64,000 bases of DNA from Paracoccaceae bacterium. GTDB taxonomy: Bacteria > Pseudomonadota > Alphaproteobacteria > Rhodobacterales > Rhodobacteraceae. The DNA lies in contig JANQRE010000043.1 in assembly GCA_028284705.1 (NCBI GenBank), positions 1 to 64,000 on the forward strand. Direction: 5' to 3'. Made by a program: the position numbers and the translations under genes. Position 1 is the first letter of the stretch. The number at the start of each line of letters is the position of its first letter. Below, one piece after another: positions 20,425 through 30,305 of the stretch. Under the pieces are notes generated by a model. The model ran no database searches. It was given only the letters and a program-made list of their open reading frames with translations, and was not told the origin of the DNA.

Positions 20425-20898
20425 CTACTCCGCAGTCAATTGCTGAATGGCCTTGGCCCATTCCTCGACGTGATAGCTTTCGACGATCCGACCGTTTTCA
20501 ACGGTGTGAATGTCGATGGACATGATCTCAAAGCTCTTGCCCGTGGGCGGATCGATGCCAAAAAACGGCGCCACGGGCGTGCCGCTCGCCTTTCCCCGCA
20601 CGATGAAACGATTGCCGGCTTCGATGATTTCCTGCGGCTCCCAGGTCAGATCGGGAATGATCTGCCCGAACGCACCCAGGGTCTTGGCCAGCCCTTCAGC
20701 ACCGGGGCCACCCAGCGGTGTCGGGGTCGAGATCCAGTCTTCCGCCACAACCTCGCGCACCATCTCGGGCGTTGCATCCGCCGGTGTGGTCAGAAGATCG
20801 GCATAGAACGCTTCGATCACCGCCTTGTCATCCGCCATCGCCATGCCGCCCGCAACCAACGCAGCGCTGAAGGCCAGTGTTTTCAAAATCTTTGTCAT
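20425..20898 (-). CDS. Secreted SnoaL-like / ester cyclase (NTF2-fold) protein
   Basis: signal peptide; polyketide-cyclase-like VIEAFYADLLTTP... HTVENGRIVESYHVEEW. Confidence 0.78.
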   Translation of the reverse strand: MTKILKTLAFSAALVAGGMAMADDKAVIEAFYADLLTTPADATPEMVREVVAEDWISTPTPLGGPGAEGLAKTLGAFGQIIPDLTWEPQEIIEAGNRFIVRGKASGTPVAPFFGIDPPTGKSFEIMSIDIHTVENGRIVESYHVEEWAKAIQQLTAE

Positions 20899-20999
20899 AA
20901 GGAACCTCATCCATTGTCGATGAGGTCAGTCTCGACATTTCCCGTTTCTTCGGTAGAACAGAAATACCAAAATAATTGTTAGGTTAAACTTACGTATTT

Positions 21000-21878
21000 A
21001 TGAACACTCAAATCTCCTCCCAAACACTCCGCCGTCTGTCCTTTTTCGCAACCATCGCGGCGGAAGGGTCCATTCGCGGCGCGGCCCACAGGTTGCGCCT
21101 CTCGGCCCCGGTTGTCTCCACCGCGCTTTCGGAACTGGAGGAGGAGCTTGGCACCACGCTCATCACCCGCACCACCCGTCGTCATGAACTCACAGCAGCG
21201 GGGCGCGAGGTTCTGACCCATGCCACAGAGATGCTCGCCGCCGCAAATCGCGCCGTTGATGTCACCCGCGGCAACACGCCTCTGAGCGGCACCGTGACCC
21301 TGACGCTCCCCTCTGAACTCACAACCCGGTGGTTGCCGCCAAAACTGCAATCCTTCCGCGAGGCCCATCCCGGTGTCGCGCTGTCGGTGCAGCCAGAAGA
21401 CGCCATCGTCACCCTGAAAGCGGCCCCCGCCGATATCGCCTTGCGGACGCGGCTTGTCGACCTCGACACCCCGATACCCAGCGATACCGTGCTCGCCTTT
21501 CCGCTCGATTGTGTCTGCGCAGACCCGCCGCGCTTGTCAAAGATCACATCGCACATGTCGCTCGACATGCCGCTCATCGGCTCACCGGGTCACGCCACCT
21601 GGCTCACCGCCCGGCACCGCAAGCGCACCATCCGCCTCGATTTCCCGAGCGGTCTGTCTGCGGGTAGCAAAGCCGCCGCCCTCGCCATGGCCCGTGAGGG
21701 GCTCGGGGCGGCGCTCCTGCTGTCCAGCACGGTCGAGGAGGATATCGCGTCAGGCCGTCTCCACCGCCTCTCTCCCGATCTGAATTTCGGCTGGATCGAG
21801 GGGCGTATCGTCTTTCGCGACAAGCTCCCCTCCCGCGAAGCCCGTGCCTTTGCGCGGCACCTCACCTCAGAGACCTAG
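21000..21878 (+). CDS. LysR family transcriptional regulator
   Basis: N-terminal wHTH FFATIAAEGSIRGAAHRLRLSAPVVSTALSELEEELGTTLITR. Confidence 0.93.
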   Translation: MNTQISSQTLRRLSFFATIAAEGSIRGAAHRLRLSAPVVSTALSELEEELGTTLITRTTRRHELTAAGREVLTHATEMLAAANRAVDVTRGNTPLSGTVTLTLPSELTTRWLPPKLQSFREAHPGVALSVQPEDAIVTLKAAPADIALRTRLVDLDTPIPSDTVLAFPLDCVCADPPRLSKITSHMSLDMPLIGSPGHATWLTARHRKRTIRLDFPSGLSAGSKAAALAMAREGLGAALLLSSTVEEDIASGRLHRLSPDLNFGWIEGRIVFRDKLPSREARAFARHLTSET

Positions 21879-23927
21879 GGCCGCCCGCTGTTGGCTGGCA
21901 AAGCCCTGCACCAACCGGTCCGCGACCAGCGCCAGAATGGCCATGGCAGCGCCAGCAGCGATCCCCAGCCCCACATCCGCTTGCCCTAAAGCAAGGAAGA
22001 TCGACTGCCCCAACCCGGTCGTGCCGATCAGCGCCGCGATTACCAGCATCGCGAAGGCGTAAAGGATCGTCTGGTTCAGCCCCAGCAGGATCGTCGGCAT
22101 CGCATAAGGCAGCCGCACCTCGCGCATCATCTGCCAGCCTGTCGCGCCTGAGGCCGTGGCCGCTTCGATCAGGTCCGGCGGGGTCGTCACCAGCCCGTGC
22201 CGCGTGTAGCGGATCATGGGCACGATGGCGTAGGCGATGATCGCAAGGAACGCCGAGAACTCGCCGATCTGGAAGAACATCAGCACCGGGATCAGGAAGA
22301 CGAATAGCGGGATCGTTTGCAGCATGTCACACACCGGTTCCAGCACCCGCCAGGCCCAGACGCTTACCGCCGCCCAAAGGCCCAACAGCCCGCCAAGTAC
22401 GCCACAAGCTACCACCGCCGCACCGGAGAGATAGAGCGACAACATCGCCCGTTCCCACAGCCCCGAGATCAGGATCAGGGCCAGCAGGATCACGCAGAGC
22501 CGCGTCAGTTTCCACCCGCTTGCCACCCAGGCCAGCGCGCCCACTGCGGTCAACAGGAACGGCCAGGGCAGGTTCGCCACGCCGGTCTCGATCACGATCG
22601 CGAGGCACGCGATGGTGATCGCCAGCGCCTCGCGGCCCGTCAGAAATACCGCAACGCTCAGCGCCGCCGCCACAGCGAAAAACCAGAGCGACATCGCAGG
22701 CGTCCAGGCAAAACCCCAGGTGAACGGCAGCACCGCCTGATCGAGCCCGATCCTCAGCGGCAACAGCCCGTAGAACATCGCGCCATTCTTCACCGCGTCC
22801 AGCCTCGCGCCGTTCGCGGCGGTGAAATCGCCTACCGACTGGTCCACCCGCTCCGCCACGCCGCCGAACCAGTTGAACTCCGCCGGCGCTGGCAAGGAAC
22901 CCAAAGTCACCAGCCACGCCACAACCGAGACGGCAAACAGCCCCGCCGCCGGGCGCCAGTCACGCGCTTTGTGTTCTACTGCGAGTGCTCGGCTCATCCG
23001 GTCGATCACCACCGCGAAGACCACGATCACCAGCCCTGCGAGGAAGGCCTGCCCGAACTGCGCTTTGCGCATCGTCAGCAGCACTTCCCAGCCGATATCG
23101 TTGAACCCGCCGATCACCGCCGCGATGATCACCATCGACAGAGCCGCCATCAAGCACTGGTTGATCCCCACCATGATCTGCGTCGTCGCAGCGGGCAGTT
23201 CGATCAGGAACAATTGCTGACGACGCGTGCCGCCCGACATCACCGCCGCCTCTTTCACCTCCGCCTCGACCCGCTCGAGCCCCAACAGCACGTTGCGCGC
23301 CATCGGCGGCGCGGCGTAGATCGCGCTCGCGATCAACCCGACGACCGGCCCGAAGCCGAAAAGCAGCAGAAGCGGCGTCAGATAGGCGAAGGTCGGCACG
23401 GTCTGCATGACATCCAGCGTCGCGTTTACGACGCCTTTCACGCTCGGATATTCATAGGCCAGAATGCCGATCCCCAGCCCCATGGTCAGCGCCAAAGGCA
23501 CCGAGACGAAGACCAGCGCCAGTGTCGACATGCTCTCCAGCCAATAGCCCGAGCCCAGCACGAAGAGCAGCCCCAGAAACCCCAGCGCCGCCATGCGCCA
23601 GCCGCCAAGGATCCAGCCCAGCGCTGTGACCATGCCGATCAGGATCAGCGGCGGGATCGACTTCAAAAGCCAATTCGCCCCGTTCATCGGGAATTCAAGC
23701 AGCCAAGAGACAAACCGCATCACCGGTTTGATGCCGTTCAGAACCCAGCCCAACCCGTCGCCGATCCATTGCGTTGCGGGAATTGTCCAGGCCTCGGGCC
23801 AGACGCTGAGCCAGGGCACGGATTTTTCGAGGAGGAGGCAGAGCACCCCCACCGCCAGCACAACCAGCCCCGCCAGCGTCCCGCGCTTCATTCGCCCGGT
23901 GATCGGCAGATCGGCGACGAGACTCAC
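21867..23927 (-). CDS. Glycine betaine/proline-type ABC transporter permease (two fused permease domains)
   Basis: 686 aa; two copies of a BPD_transp domain with EAA loops (EAAVMSGGTRRQQLFLIELPAA and EAATASGATGWQMMREVRLPYA). Confidence 0.92.
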   Translation of the reverse strand: MSLVADLPITGRMKRGTLAGLVVLAVGVLCLLLEKSVPWLSVWPEAWTIPATQWIGDGLGWVLNGIKPVMRFVSWLLEFPMNGANWLLKSIPPLILIGMVTALGWILGGWRMAALGFLGLLFVLGSGYWLESMSTLALVFVSVPLALTMGLGIGILAYEYPSVKGVVNATLDVMQTVPTFAYLTPLLLLFGFGPVVGLIASAIYAAPPMARNVLLGLERVEAEVKEAAVMSGGTRRQQLFLIELPAATTQIMVGINQCLMAALSMVIIAAVIGGFNDIGWEVLLTMRKAQFGQAFLAGLVIVVFAVVIDRMSRALAVEHKARDWRPAAGLFAVSVVAWLVTLGSLPAPAEFNWFGGVAERVDQSVGDFTAANGARLDAVKNGAMFYGLLPLRIGLDQAVLPFTWGFAWTPAMSLWFFAVAAALSVAVFLTGREALAITIACLAIVIETGVANLPWPFLLTAVGALAWVASGWKLTRLCVILLALILISGLWERAMLSLYLSGAAVVACGVLGGLLGLWAAVSVWAWRVLEPVCDMLQTIPLFVFLIPVLMFFQIGEFSAFLAIIAYAIVPMIRYTRHGLVTTPPDLIEAATASGATGWQMMREVRLPYAMPTILLGLNQTILYAFAMLVIAALIGTTGLGQSIFLALGQADVGLGIAAGAAMAILALVADRLVQGFASQQRAALGL

Positions 23928-24958
23928 CCCTGCGCTCCCAGCGCCCGGGCAAACAGTTCGGGGCGCACCAGGCCCACTACCTTGCCGTCACCGTCCTTGA
24001 CTGCCATCGGCTGCATCGACAGCGCACAATCGGCCAGCGCATCCTCCAGGCTCATCGAGGTCGACAGCTCCGGCCCGTCCGTGGGCACCGCGCCGTTCAA
24101 CGGCTCCATCACTTCGGCTAGCGTCATATGCCGCCCCTTCGGCACGTCACGAGCAAATTCGCGCACATATTCATCCACCGGGTTCAGCACGATCTCCGTC
24201 GGCGTGCCGATCTGCACGATGCGCCCGTCGCGCATGATCGCGATGCGGTCGGCGAGTTTCAGAGCTTCGGCAATGTCGTGGGTGATAAAGAGGATCGTCG
24301 TTTTCAGCTTTTCCTGAATGGAAAGGAACTCATCCTGCAGTTGCCGCCGGATCAGCGGATCAAGCGCCGAGAACGGCTCGTCCAGCATCCAGACCTCGCA
24401 ATCACCCGCCAATGATCGCGCAATGCCAACGCGTTGTTTCTGCCCGCCAGACAGTTGCCGCGGATAGGCATCTTCGCGCCCGGCAAGGCCCACCATCTCG
24501 ATGATCTCGCGCACTTTCTCGTGCCGCTCCTTCCGCCCCATACCACGCACTTTCAGAGGGAAGGCAACATTGTCGATCACGGTCATATGCGGGAACAGGC
24601 CGAAATGCTGGAACACCATGCCAAGCTTCGTGCGGCGCAGTTCGGTCATCCGCGCCTTCGAGGCTTTCAGCAAATCCTCGCCCTGCATGATCACTTCGCC
24701 CGCCGTGGGTTCGGCGAGGCGCGAGATCGAGCGGATCATCGTCGATTTGCCCGAGCCCGACAGCCCCATGATCACGAAGAGCTCACCCTCGCCCACATCG
24801 ATCGAGGCGTCCTGCACCGCCGGGATCAGCCCCTCGGCGCGCAAGACAGAGGCCACGTCTTCCGACGCGGCCCCTCTTTGCAATTCGCGGGTCAGCGCAG
24901 CCTTGGCCCCGGCGCCAAAGACCTGCCACAACCCCCGCGTCGTGACGGCGCTTGTCAC
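23924..24958 (-). CDS. Glycine betaine/proline-type ABC transporter ATP-binding protein
   Basis: GLSGSGKST, LSGGQKQRVGIARSLA, CBS-like tail. Confidence 0.94.
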   Translation of the reverse strand: MTSAVTTRGLWQVFGAGAKAALTRELQRGAASEDVASVLRAEGLIPAVQDASIDVGEGELFVIMGLSGSGKSTMIRSISRLAEPTAGEVIMQGEDLLKASKARMTELRRTKLGMVFQHFGLFPHMTVIDNVAFPLKVRGMGRKERHEKVREIIEMVGLAGREDAYPRQLSGGQKQRVGIARSLAGDCEVWMLDEPFSALDPLIRRQLQDEFLSIQEKLKTTILFITHDIAEALKLADRIAIMRDGRIVQIGTPTEIVLNPVDEYVREFARDVPKGRHMTLAEVMEPLNGAVPTDGPELSTSMSLEDALADCALSMQPMAVKDGDGKVVGLVRPELFARALGAQG

Positions 24959-25912
24959 TTAGTTCAGCGCCGCGTCGACCACTGGTTTCCAGACGCCCTC
25001 ATTCTCCGACATCCAGGCGGCGACGACCTCTTCGACAGAGCCGCCATCGACATCGATCGCGCCCATCAGCGGCTGCTGCACCGAGACGTCGAGCGTGTAG
25101 TTCGACAGGATCTCGAACGCGGCAGGCCATTTCTCTTCCATGCCCGCCCAGGCGCCCTTGAAGATGCGGGTCGGCGAGAAGTCGCAATCATTCACCGCGT
25201 TGGGGTTCGGCCCCCAGGAGGCATCTTCGAAACAGGCCGCTTCGCCCGCCGGCAGATCGACGAATTGCACGTCATAGGCGCTCATCGCCCAATGGGGTTG
25301 CCAGAAGGTGATCAGCAGCGGCGATTTCTTCTCGGTCGAGGCGCGAAGTTCCGCAATCAGCGCGCCTTCCGAGCCCGCCGGGACCGCCTTGAATGGCAAT
25401 TCCAGCCCGGTCATGCGATCCGCCCCCGGCGTGCCCCAATCGGCGGGGTAATCCACTAGACGCCCCATCGGCAGCGTCTCGGCGGAAGCAAAGTTTGCCG
25501 CACAGTCTTTCAGCGCTTCCCAGGCTGGCAGGCCGGGGCACATTTCAGCAACGTGGGCAGGGTAGGCGATGCCCTCCTTGGCGTCGAGCTCCAGATCGCC
25601 CAGTTCCACGACACCGCCCGCTTCGACCTGCTTGGCATAGTCTTCGGAAACGTTCGAGGACCAGATTTCAAGTGCGGCATGCAGGTCGCCATCAGCCATC
25701 GCCTGATACATGTTCATGTAGCCCGCTGTGACATATTCTACCTTGTAGCCCGCCGCTTTCAGCATCTCCCCACCGATATGAGTGCTGATATGCTGCCCGG
25801 TCCATTCGTTGATCGCCAGCTTGATCGGCTCGTCCACCGCGCCGAGTTCCGCAGCACTGGCGGCACAGGTCATCGCCAGCACGGACACGCCGCTCAAAAT
25901 CATGCGTTTCAT
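24959..25912 (-). CDS. Glycine betaine/proline-type ABC transporter substrate-binding protein
   Basis: signal peptide; OpuAC-like NEWTGQHISTHIGGEMLKAAGY; MKRMIL start. Confidence 0.92.
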   Translation of the reverse strand: MKRMILSGVSVLAMTCAASAAELGAVDEPIKLAINEWTGQHISTHIGGEMLKAAGYKVEYVTAGYMNMYQAMADGDLHAALEIWSSNVSEDYAKQVEAGGVVELGDLELDAKEGIAYPAHVAEMCPGLPAWEALKDCAANFASAETLPMGRLVDYPADWGTPGADRMTGLELPFKAVPAGSEGALIAELRASTEKKSPLLITFWQPHWAMSAYDVQFVDLPAGEAACFEDASWGPNPNAVNDCDFSPTRIFKGAWAGMEEKWPAAFEILSNYTLDVSVQQPLMGAIDVDGGSVEEVVAAWMSENEGVWKPVVDAALN

Positions 25913-25997
25913 GAAAATCTCTCCCAGTTGGTTTTCATACATTGACGCGCATTAAAGACAGTTACGGCCCTGAATTCCAGTGCTAAAGGTGGCCGTC

Positions 25998-26879
25998 ATG
26001 AACCGCCTCGACGTCCCCGTTTATGTCGCCACGATCTCCGCGCTTGTCTGGGGCCTGTGGTGGGTGCCGCTTCTGTGGCTGGAAAGCCTGGGCCTCAACG
26101 GGCTCTGGGCGGGGGCCGCCTTGAACGCCGGTGCCGTGCCGCTCTGTCTGGCCCTTGTGATCTGGCGCGAGGGCACGCTGTCGATGCCGCTCAAACCTGC
26201 GATTGGTGCGATGTTCGTCGCGGGCGCTCTCACGCTGTATTCCGGCGCGATCATCGAAACCTCAGTCGTGCGCGCTGTGCTGTTGTTCTACCTCGCCCCT
26301 GCCTGGGCCATCGCCATCGATTGTCTGATCTTTGGGCGGCGCTTCCGCTGGATCAATGCCGCCACCCTGCTGCTTGCCGCGCTTGGGTTCCTCACGATCT
26401 TTCGGTTCGAGATCGACACCTCCGCGCTCAATCTCGGCGATGTCATGGCGATCATTTCCGGTATGAGCTGGGCGGTTGGGGCATCGCTGATATTCTCCGG
26501 CGCGCAGGTGTCGGCGTCCCGCCTTTCGCTTGTGACATGCAGTACGGGGGTTGTGATCGGCATCGCGCTCGCTCTGACCTTTGAGACATCCGCGTTCGGC
26601 ACACCGCCGGCCACAGCCGTCCTCGCGACGTTCCTCATTGGAACCGTCTTCATCGCGCCGATCATGATCGCAACACTCTGGAGCGCGCGGCGCTTACCCC
26701 CGGCCACGATCAGTTTCCTGCTGACGGCGGAGGTGATCTCCGGTGTGGCTTCCGCGGCCCTTATTCTCGGGGCCCCTCTTGGCGTTTACGAGGCGGTTGG
26801 GGCCGTTCTGATTGTGGCCGCCGCTCTATCCGAGGTCGCCTCCGCACGATCACAGAAGTCGGTCAGCCCGGCTCAATAG
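25998..26879 (+). CDS. DMT family (EamA) transporter
   Basis: about 10 TM segments; EamA-like C-terminal EVISGVASAALILGAPLGVYEAVGAVLIVAA. Confidence 0.85.
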   Translation: MNRLDVPVYVATISALVWGLWWVPLLWLESLGLNGLWAGAALNAGAVPLCLALVIWREGTLSMPLKPAIGAMFVAGALTLYSGAIIETSVVRAVLLFYLAPAWAIAIDCLIFGRRFRWINAATLLLAALGFLTIFRFEIDTSALNLGDVMAIISGMSWAVGASLIFSGAQVSASRLSLVTCSTGVVIGIALALTFETSAFGTPPATAVLATFLIGTVFIAPIMIATLWSARRLPPATISFLLTAEVISGVASAALILGAPLGVYEAVGAVLIVAAALSEVASARSQKSVSPAQ

Positions 26880-27005
26880 AGCGTCCTTTCTTGTCTGGGC
26901 AACACCCACGCACGACAGCCGATTAGCCTATGGAATCAAAACCTTAACACGGTCTAGGAATTCAGCTTGTGAAGGCCCAGCCGTAAGGGTTGCAATGGCT
27001 TACAG

Positions 27006-28202
27006 TCACGCCTCGTAATCCCGCGCATCTTCGATGACCACACCATCATTCGGCAAGGACCCAACAGGCACAATCTCAATCGCCCCACGCAGTTTCAGCA
27101 CGTCTTGCACCGCGCTTGCATAGGCCTCCTGCGCATCCGATGCGCTCTCGAATTTCACGACCATCGCGTCCAGGTCACCACTGCGCATGGCCACAACACG
27201 CACCCGCTCCACGTCGTCAAACCGCGCGACTAGTTCCGCCACCTGTTCGGGGCGCACGAACATGCCCTTGATCTTCGTCGTCTGATCAGCGCGGCCCATC
27301 CAGCCTTTGATGCGCATATTCGTGCGACCGCAGGGGCTTTCGCCCGGCATCACCGCCGACATATCGCCCGTGCCAAACCGGATCAGCGGGTAGTGAGGGT
27401 TCAGCGAGGTCACGACGATCTCGCCCACCTCGCCATCGGGGACCGGATCGCCCGTCCCGGGACGCACGATCTCGACGATTACACCTTCATCGATGATCAT
27501 CCCCTCCATCGCCGGGCTTTCGTAAGCCACATGGCCCAGATCGGCGGTGCCGTAGCATTGCAGGCAGGAAATCCCGCGATCCGCATAGGCCTGCCGTAAG
27601 GACGGGAAGAGCGCACCGCCCGAGACAGCCGCCTTGGTGATGCCGAGGGTCAGCCCCATCTCATCCGCCTTCTCCAAAATGACGTTGAGATAATCCGGCG
27701 TGCCCGCATAGGCCGTCACACCAATGTCCGCAGCCGCGCGGGCTTGCAGCTCTGTTTGCCCGGTTCCGGCGGGAAACACTTTCGCGCCAACGGCTCGGGC
27801 ACCACTTTCGAACATCATGCCTGCGGGTGTCAGATGATAGCCAAAACAGTTCTGCACGATGTCCGCAGGGCCAAACCCCGCCGCATGCACGAACCGCCCG
27901 AACCGCCACCAATCCCCGGTCATATCGCCCGGCTCATAGATCGGCCCGGGGCTCTGAAATACATGGGTATAATCGCCCATCGTCACGCCGCCAAAGGGTG
28001 GGCGCGCTTTTTGCCATCCGCTCAGTGTGTCTTTGCGCAAAACCGGAAACCGCGCCAGATCGTCGAGGCTCTCCAAAAGACCGGACGGAAAGGCATCGCC
28101 CACATCGGCCTGCACCCGCGCAATCAGGGCATTGGCCTGCGCAACCTGATCGGCATGGCGCTCATCCGCGGATCGCGTTTCCAGCTTGTCAAAATGGCTC
28201 AT
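27006..28202 (-). CDS. Phenylacetate-CoA ligase family / AMP-binding protein
   Basis: PaaK-like CYGTADLGHVAYE, GEIVVTSLNPHYPLIRFGTGDMSAV, C-terminal MKGMFVRPEQV. Confidence 0.87.
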   Translation of the reverse strand: MSHFDKLETRSADERHADQVAQANALIARVQADVGDAFPSGLLESLDDLARFPVLRKDTLSGWQKARPPFGGVTMGDYTHVFQSPGPIYEPGDMTGDWWRFGRFVHAAGFGPADIVQNCFGYHLTPAGMMFESGARAVGAKVFPAGTGQTELQARAAADIGVTAYAGTPDYLNVILEKADEMGLTLGITKAAVSGGALFPSLRQAYADRGISCLQCYGTADLGHVAYESPAMEGMIIDEGVIVEIVRPGTGDPVPDGEVGEIVVTSLNPHYPLIRFGTGDMSAVMPGESPCGRTNMRIKGWMGRADQTTKIKGMFVRPEQVAELVARFDDVERVRVVAMRSGDLDAMVVKFESASDAQEAYASAVQDVLKLRGAIEIVPVGSLPNDGVVIEDARDYEA

Positions 28203-28351
28203 GATCTTGGGTCCTCTTTATCAGCAATTCCCCGCGCATTCTTCCCCTGCGTCAATTTGCAGACTCGCGCATTGCTGCGGCGCAGCATAATCTCACGAAA
28301 CCGTGAGGCAAGACCGACCGGCCCGTCAGGATCGCGTCGAAGGGAGGGCTC

Positions 28352-29200
28352 ATGTCTGATACGCTTGATATTCGTCCGATCATCGAGATGTCCATCGAGG
28401 ACCTCGACCGCCGCATCACCTTTCACCATGACAAACAGATCATGGAGGTCACCTTCGAAGGTCTGCGCTTTGCGACCTCCAAAGGCGCCAATAAGTTCTA
28501 TGATCGGCTCGAAGAACGCATCGCTGAAACCGGCGAAGAGCTGTGGTTTTTCCTTGTGAACTACGCCAACACGCGGATCGATACCGAGGCCTGGTTTGCG
28601 TTCTCCCGCCGCGGCAAGGAGTTGAACGAAGCGCATTCCATGGGCTCTGTCCGCTTCGACGCCACCGAAGCCACGCGCCGCCAGATTGAACGCGACGCCG
28701 GCACCGAAGCGTTTGACCCCAATCTCTTTTCCAACCGCGAAGACGCGCTTGCCCGCATTGCGGAATTTCCGTCTCGCCGCCGCGCCAAGATCGTGCATGA
28801 GCCGAGCTACACGGCGGACGAAATCAAAGCGCGCATCTCTTTCGATGACGACGCTCAGATCATGAATGTGGACTTTTCCAACATCAGTTTCGAACACTCT
28901 CTGGACGTCAACATCGTCTATGACGCCATCCACGAGTTGATCGAGCCGACCGAGCGCAAGTGGTACTTCCTGATCGACTACGAGAACACCCGCATCCAGT
29001 CGCCGGCCTGGGTCCAGTTCGCCGCGCGTGGCAAGACCCTGAACGAAGGCTGGTCGCTCGGCTCTGTCCGCTACGCGCCGGGCTCGGAGACGGAGACTGA
29101 CATCCGCCTGCGTGCTGAAACCCAAGGCTTCCGCCCAAATATCCGCAACACCCGCGAAGAAGCGTTGGAGCGGATTGATGAGATGAAGGCCGAGGCTTAG
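28352..29200 (+). CDS. Uncharacterised protein made of two tandem homologous domains
   Basis: internal repeat: WFFLVNYANTRIDTEAWFAFSRRGKELNEAHSMGSVRF vs WYFLIDYENTRIQSPAWVQFAARGKTLNEGWSLGSVRY. Confidence 0.85.
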   Translation: MSDTLDIRPIIEMSIEDLDRRITFHHDKQIMEVTFEGLRFATSKGANKFYDRLEERIAETGEELWFFLVNYANTRIDTEAWFAFSRRGKELNEAHSMGSVRFDATEATRRQIERDAGTEAFDPNLFSNREDALARIAEFPSRRRAKIVHEPSYTADEIKARISFDDDAQIMNVDFSNISFEHSLDVNIVYDAIHELIEPTERKWYFLIDYENTRIQSPAWVQFAARGKTLNEGWSLGSVRYAPGSETETDIRLRAETQGFRPNIRNTREEALERIDEMKAEA

Positions 29201-29206
29201 CACCCG

Positions 29207-30181
29207 TCAGACCTCGATCACCACGGTGCCGAGCTTTTCGCCCGCCTCCACTTTCTCATGGGCAGCGGCGATATCGTCGAGCGTGCCACCTGGCACGACC
29301 GCATGACTTAGGGCACCGGCTTCCAACCACTCGGTCAGCGCCGCCTCACCGCGTTTATGGCGATCACCGATCAGGTGATACGCGATCAACATCCGCAATG
29401 TCACATCCTTGAACATGAACCCATAAAATTGCAGCGGCGGCACCATCTCGGCGGCGGACGCATAGCTCGCAATCACGCCGCTCGTCTTGATGATCTCCAA
29501 ACTCGTTGCTTGGTTCGCCCCGAAATCCACCTCTACGATCCGGTCGACGCCCGCCCCGCCGGTCATCTCCATCACTGCCTCGGCCACATCCGCCTCGCGG
29601 TAGTTGATCCATTCCTCCGCAGTGGAATGTCTGGCTTTCTCCTCCGACGAGACTGTCGTGATCACCCGCGCCCCGCCGAGCCTCGCCATCTGGCAGGCAT
29701 AGCGCCCCACCGTGCCGGCGCCACCGGTCACAAGCACCGTCTGACCCTCGATCGGTCCGTCCGAATACAGCGCATACCACGCGGTCATTGCCGGGATGCC
29801 GAAACACGCGCCTTCCGCGAAGGAGGTGTTGTCCGGCAAGCGCACCGCCTGATCAGAGGGCAGGCACACATACTCCGCCGCTGTTCCGAATGCCCGCTGC
29901 CAGCCCGCGTTCCAGAGCCAGACCCTTTCATCCACTTCGCGGTCCACGCCGTCCCCAACTGCTTCGATCACACCGGCCCCGTCCGAATGCGGGATAATCC
30001 GCGGATAGGCCATGACGGCTCCGGGTCGCGCCCCGGCGCGCAGTTTCACATCCGACGGGTTGATGCCCGACGCATGCACCCGCACCAGAACCTCTCCCGG
30101 TCCCGGCGCTGGGACCTCCATGTCACCGACAACCAGCACCTCCGATGCAGCTCCGAATGTCTCATACCAGCCAGCTTTCAT
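29207..30181 (-). CDS. Zinc-type alcohol dehydrogenase / quinone oxidoreductase (MDR family)
   Basis: MKAGWYETFGAASEVL, GGAGTVGRYACQMARLGGARVI. Confidence 0.9.
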   Translation of the reverse strand: MKAGWYETFGAASEVLVVGDMEVPAPGPGEVLVRVHASGINPSDVKLRAGARPGAVMAYPRIIPHSDGAGVIEAVGDGVDREVDERVWLWNAGWQRAFGTAAEYVCLPSDQAVRLPDNTSFAEGACFGIPAMTAWYALYSDGPIEGQTVLVTGGAGTVGRYACQMARLGGARVITTVSSEEKARHSTAEEWINYREADVAEAVMEMTGGAGVDRIVEVDFGANQATSLEIIKTSGVIASYASAAEMVPPLQFYGFMFKDVTLRMLIAYHLIGDRHKRGEAALTEWLEAGALSHAVVPGGTLDDIAAAHEKVEAGEKLGTVVIEV

Positions 30182-30305
30182 CCGCCGATCCCTCCCGTCC
30201 GATACGCCCAGCGTTTCAAAATTACCCCATTCATGCTATCCTCGCGCCGCGCGGCACATTAGCGCCACCGTTTGTTCTGTAGTTATTCATTTGAGGACTT
30301 TTTCC

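Noticed and set aside
22317-24317. 666-aa plus-strand ORF
   Set aside because: Antisense to the fused permease and ATPase genes; composition is Arg/His/Gln/Pro-rich, typical of spurious antisense ORFs in high-GC DNA.
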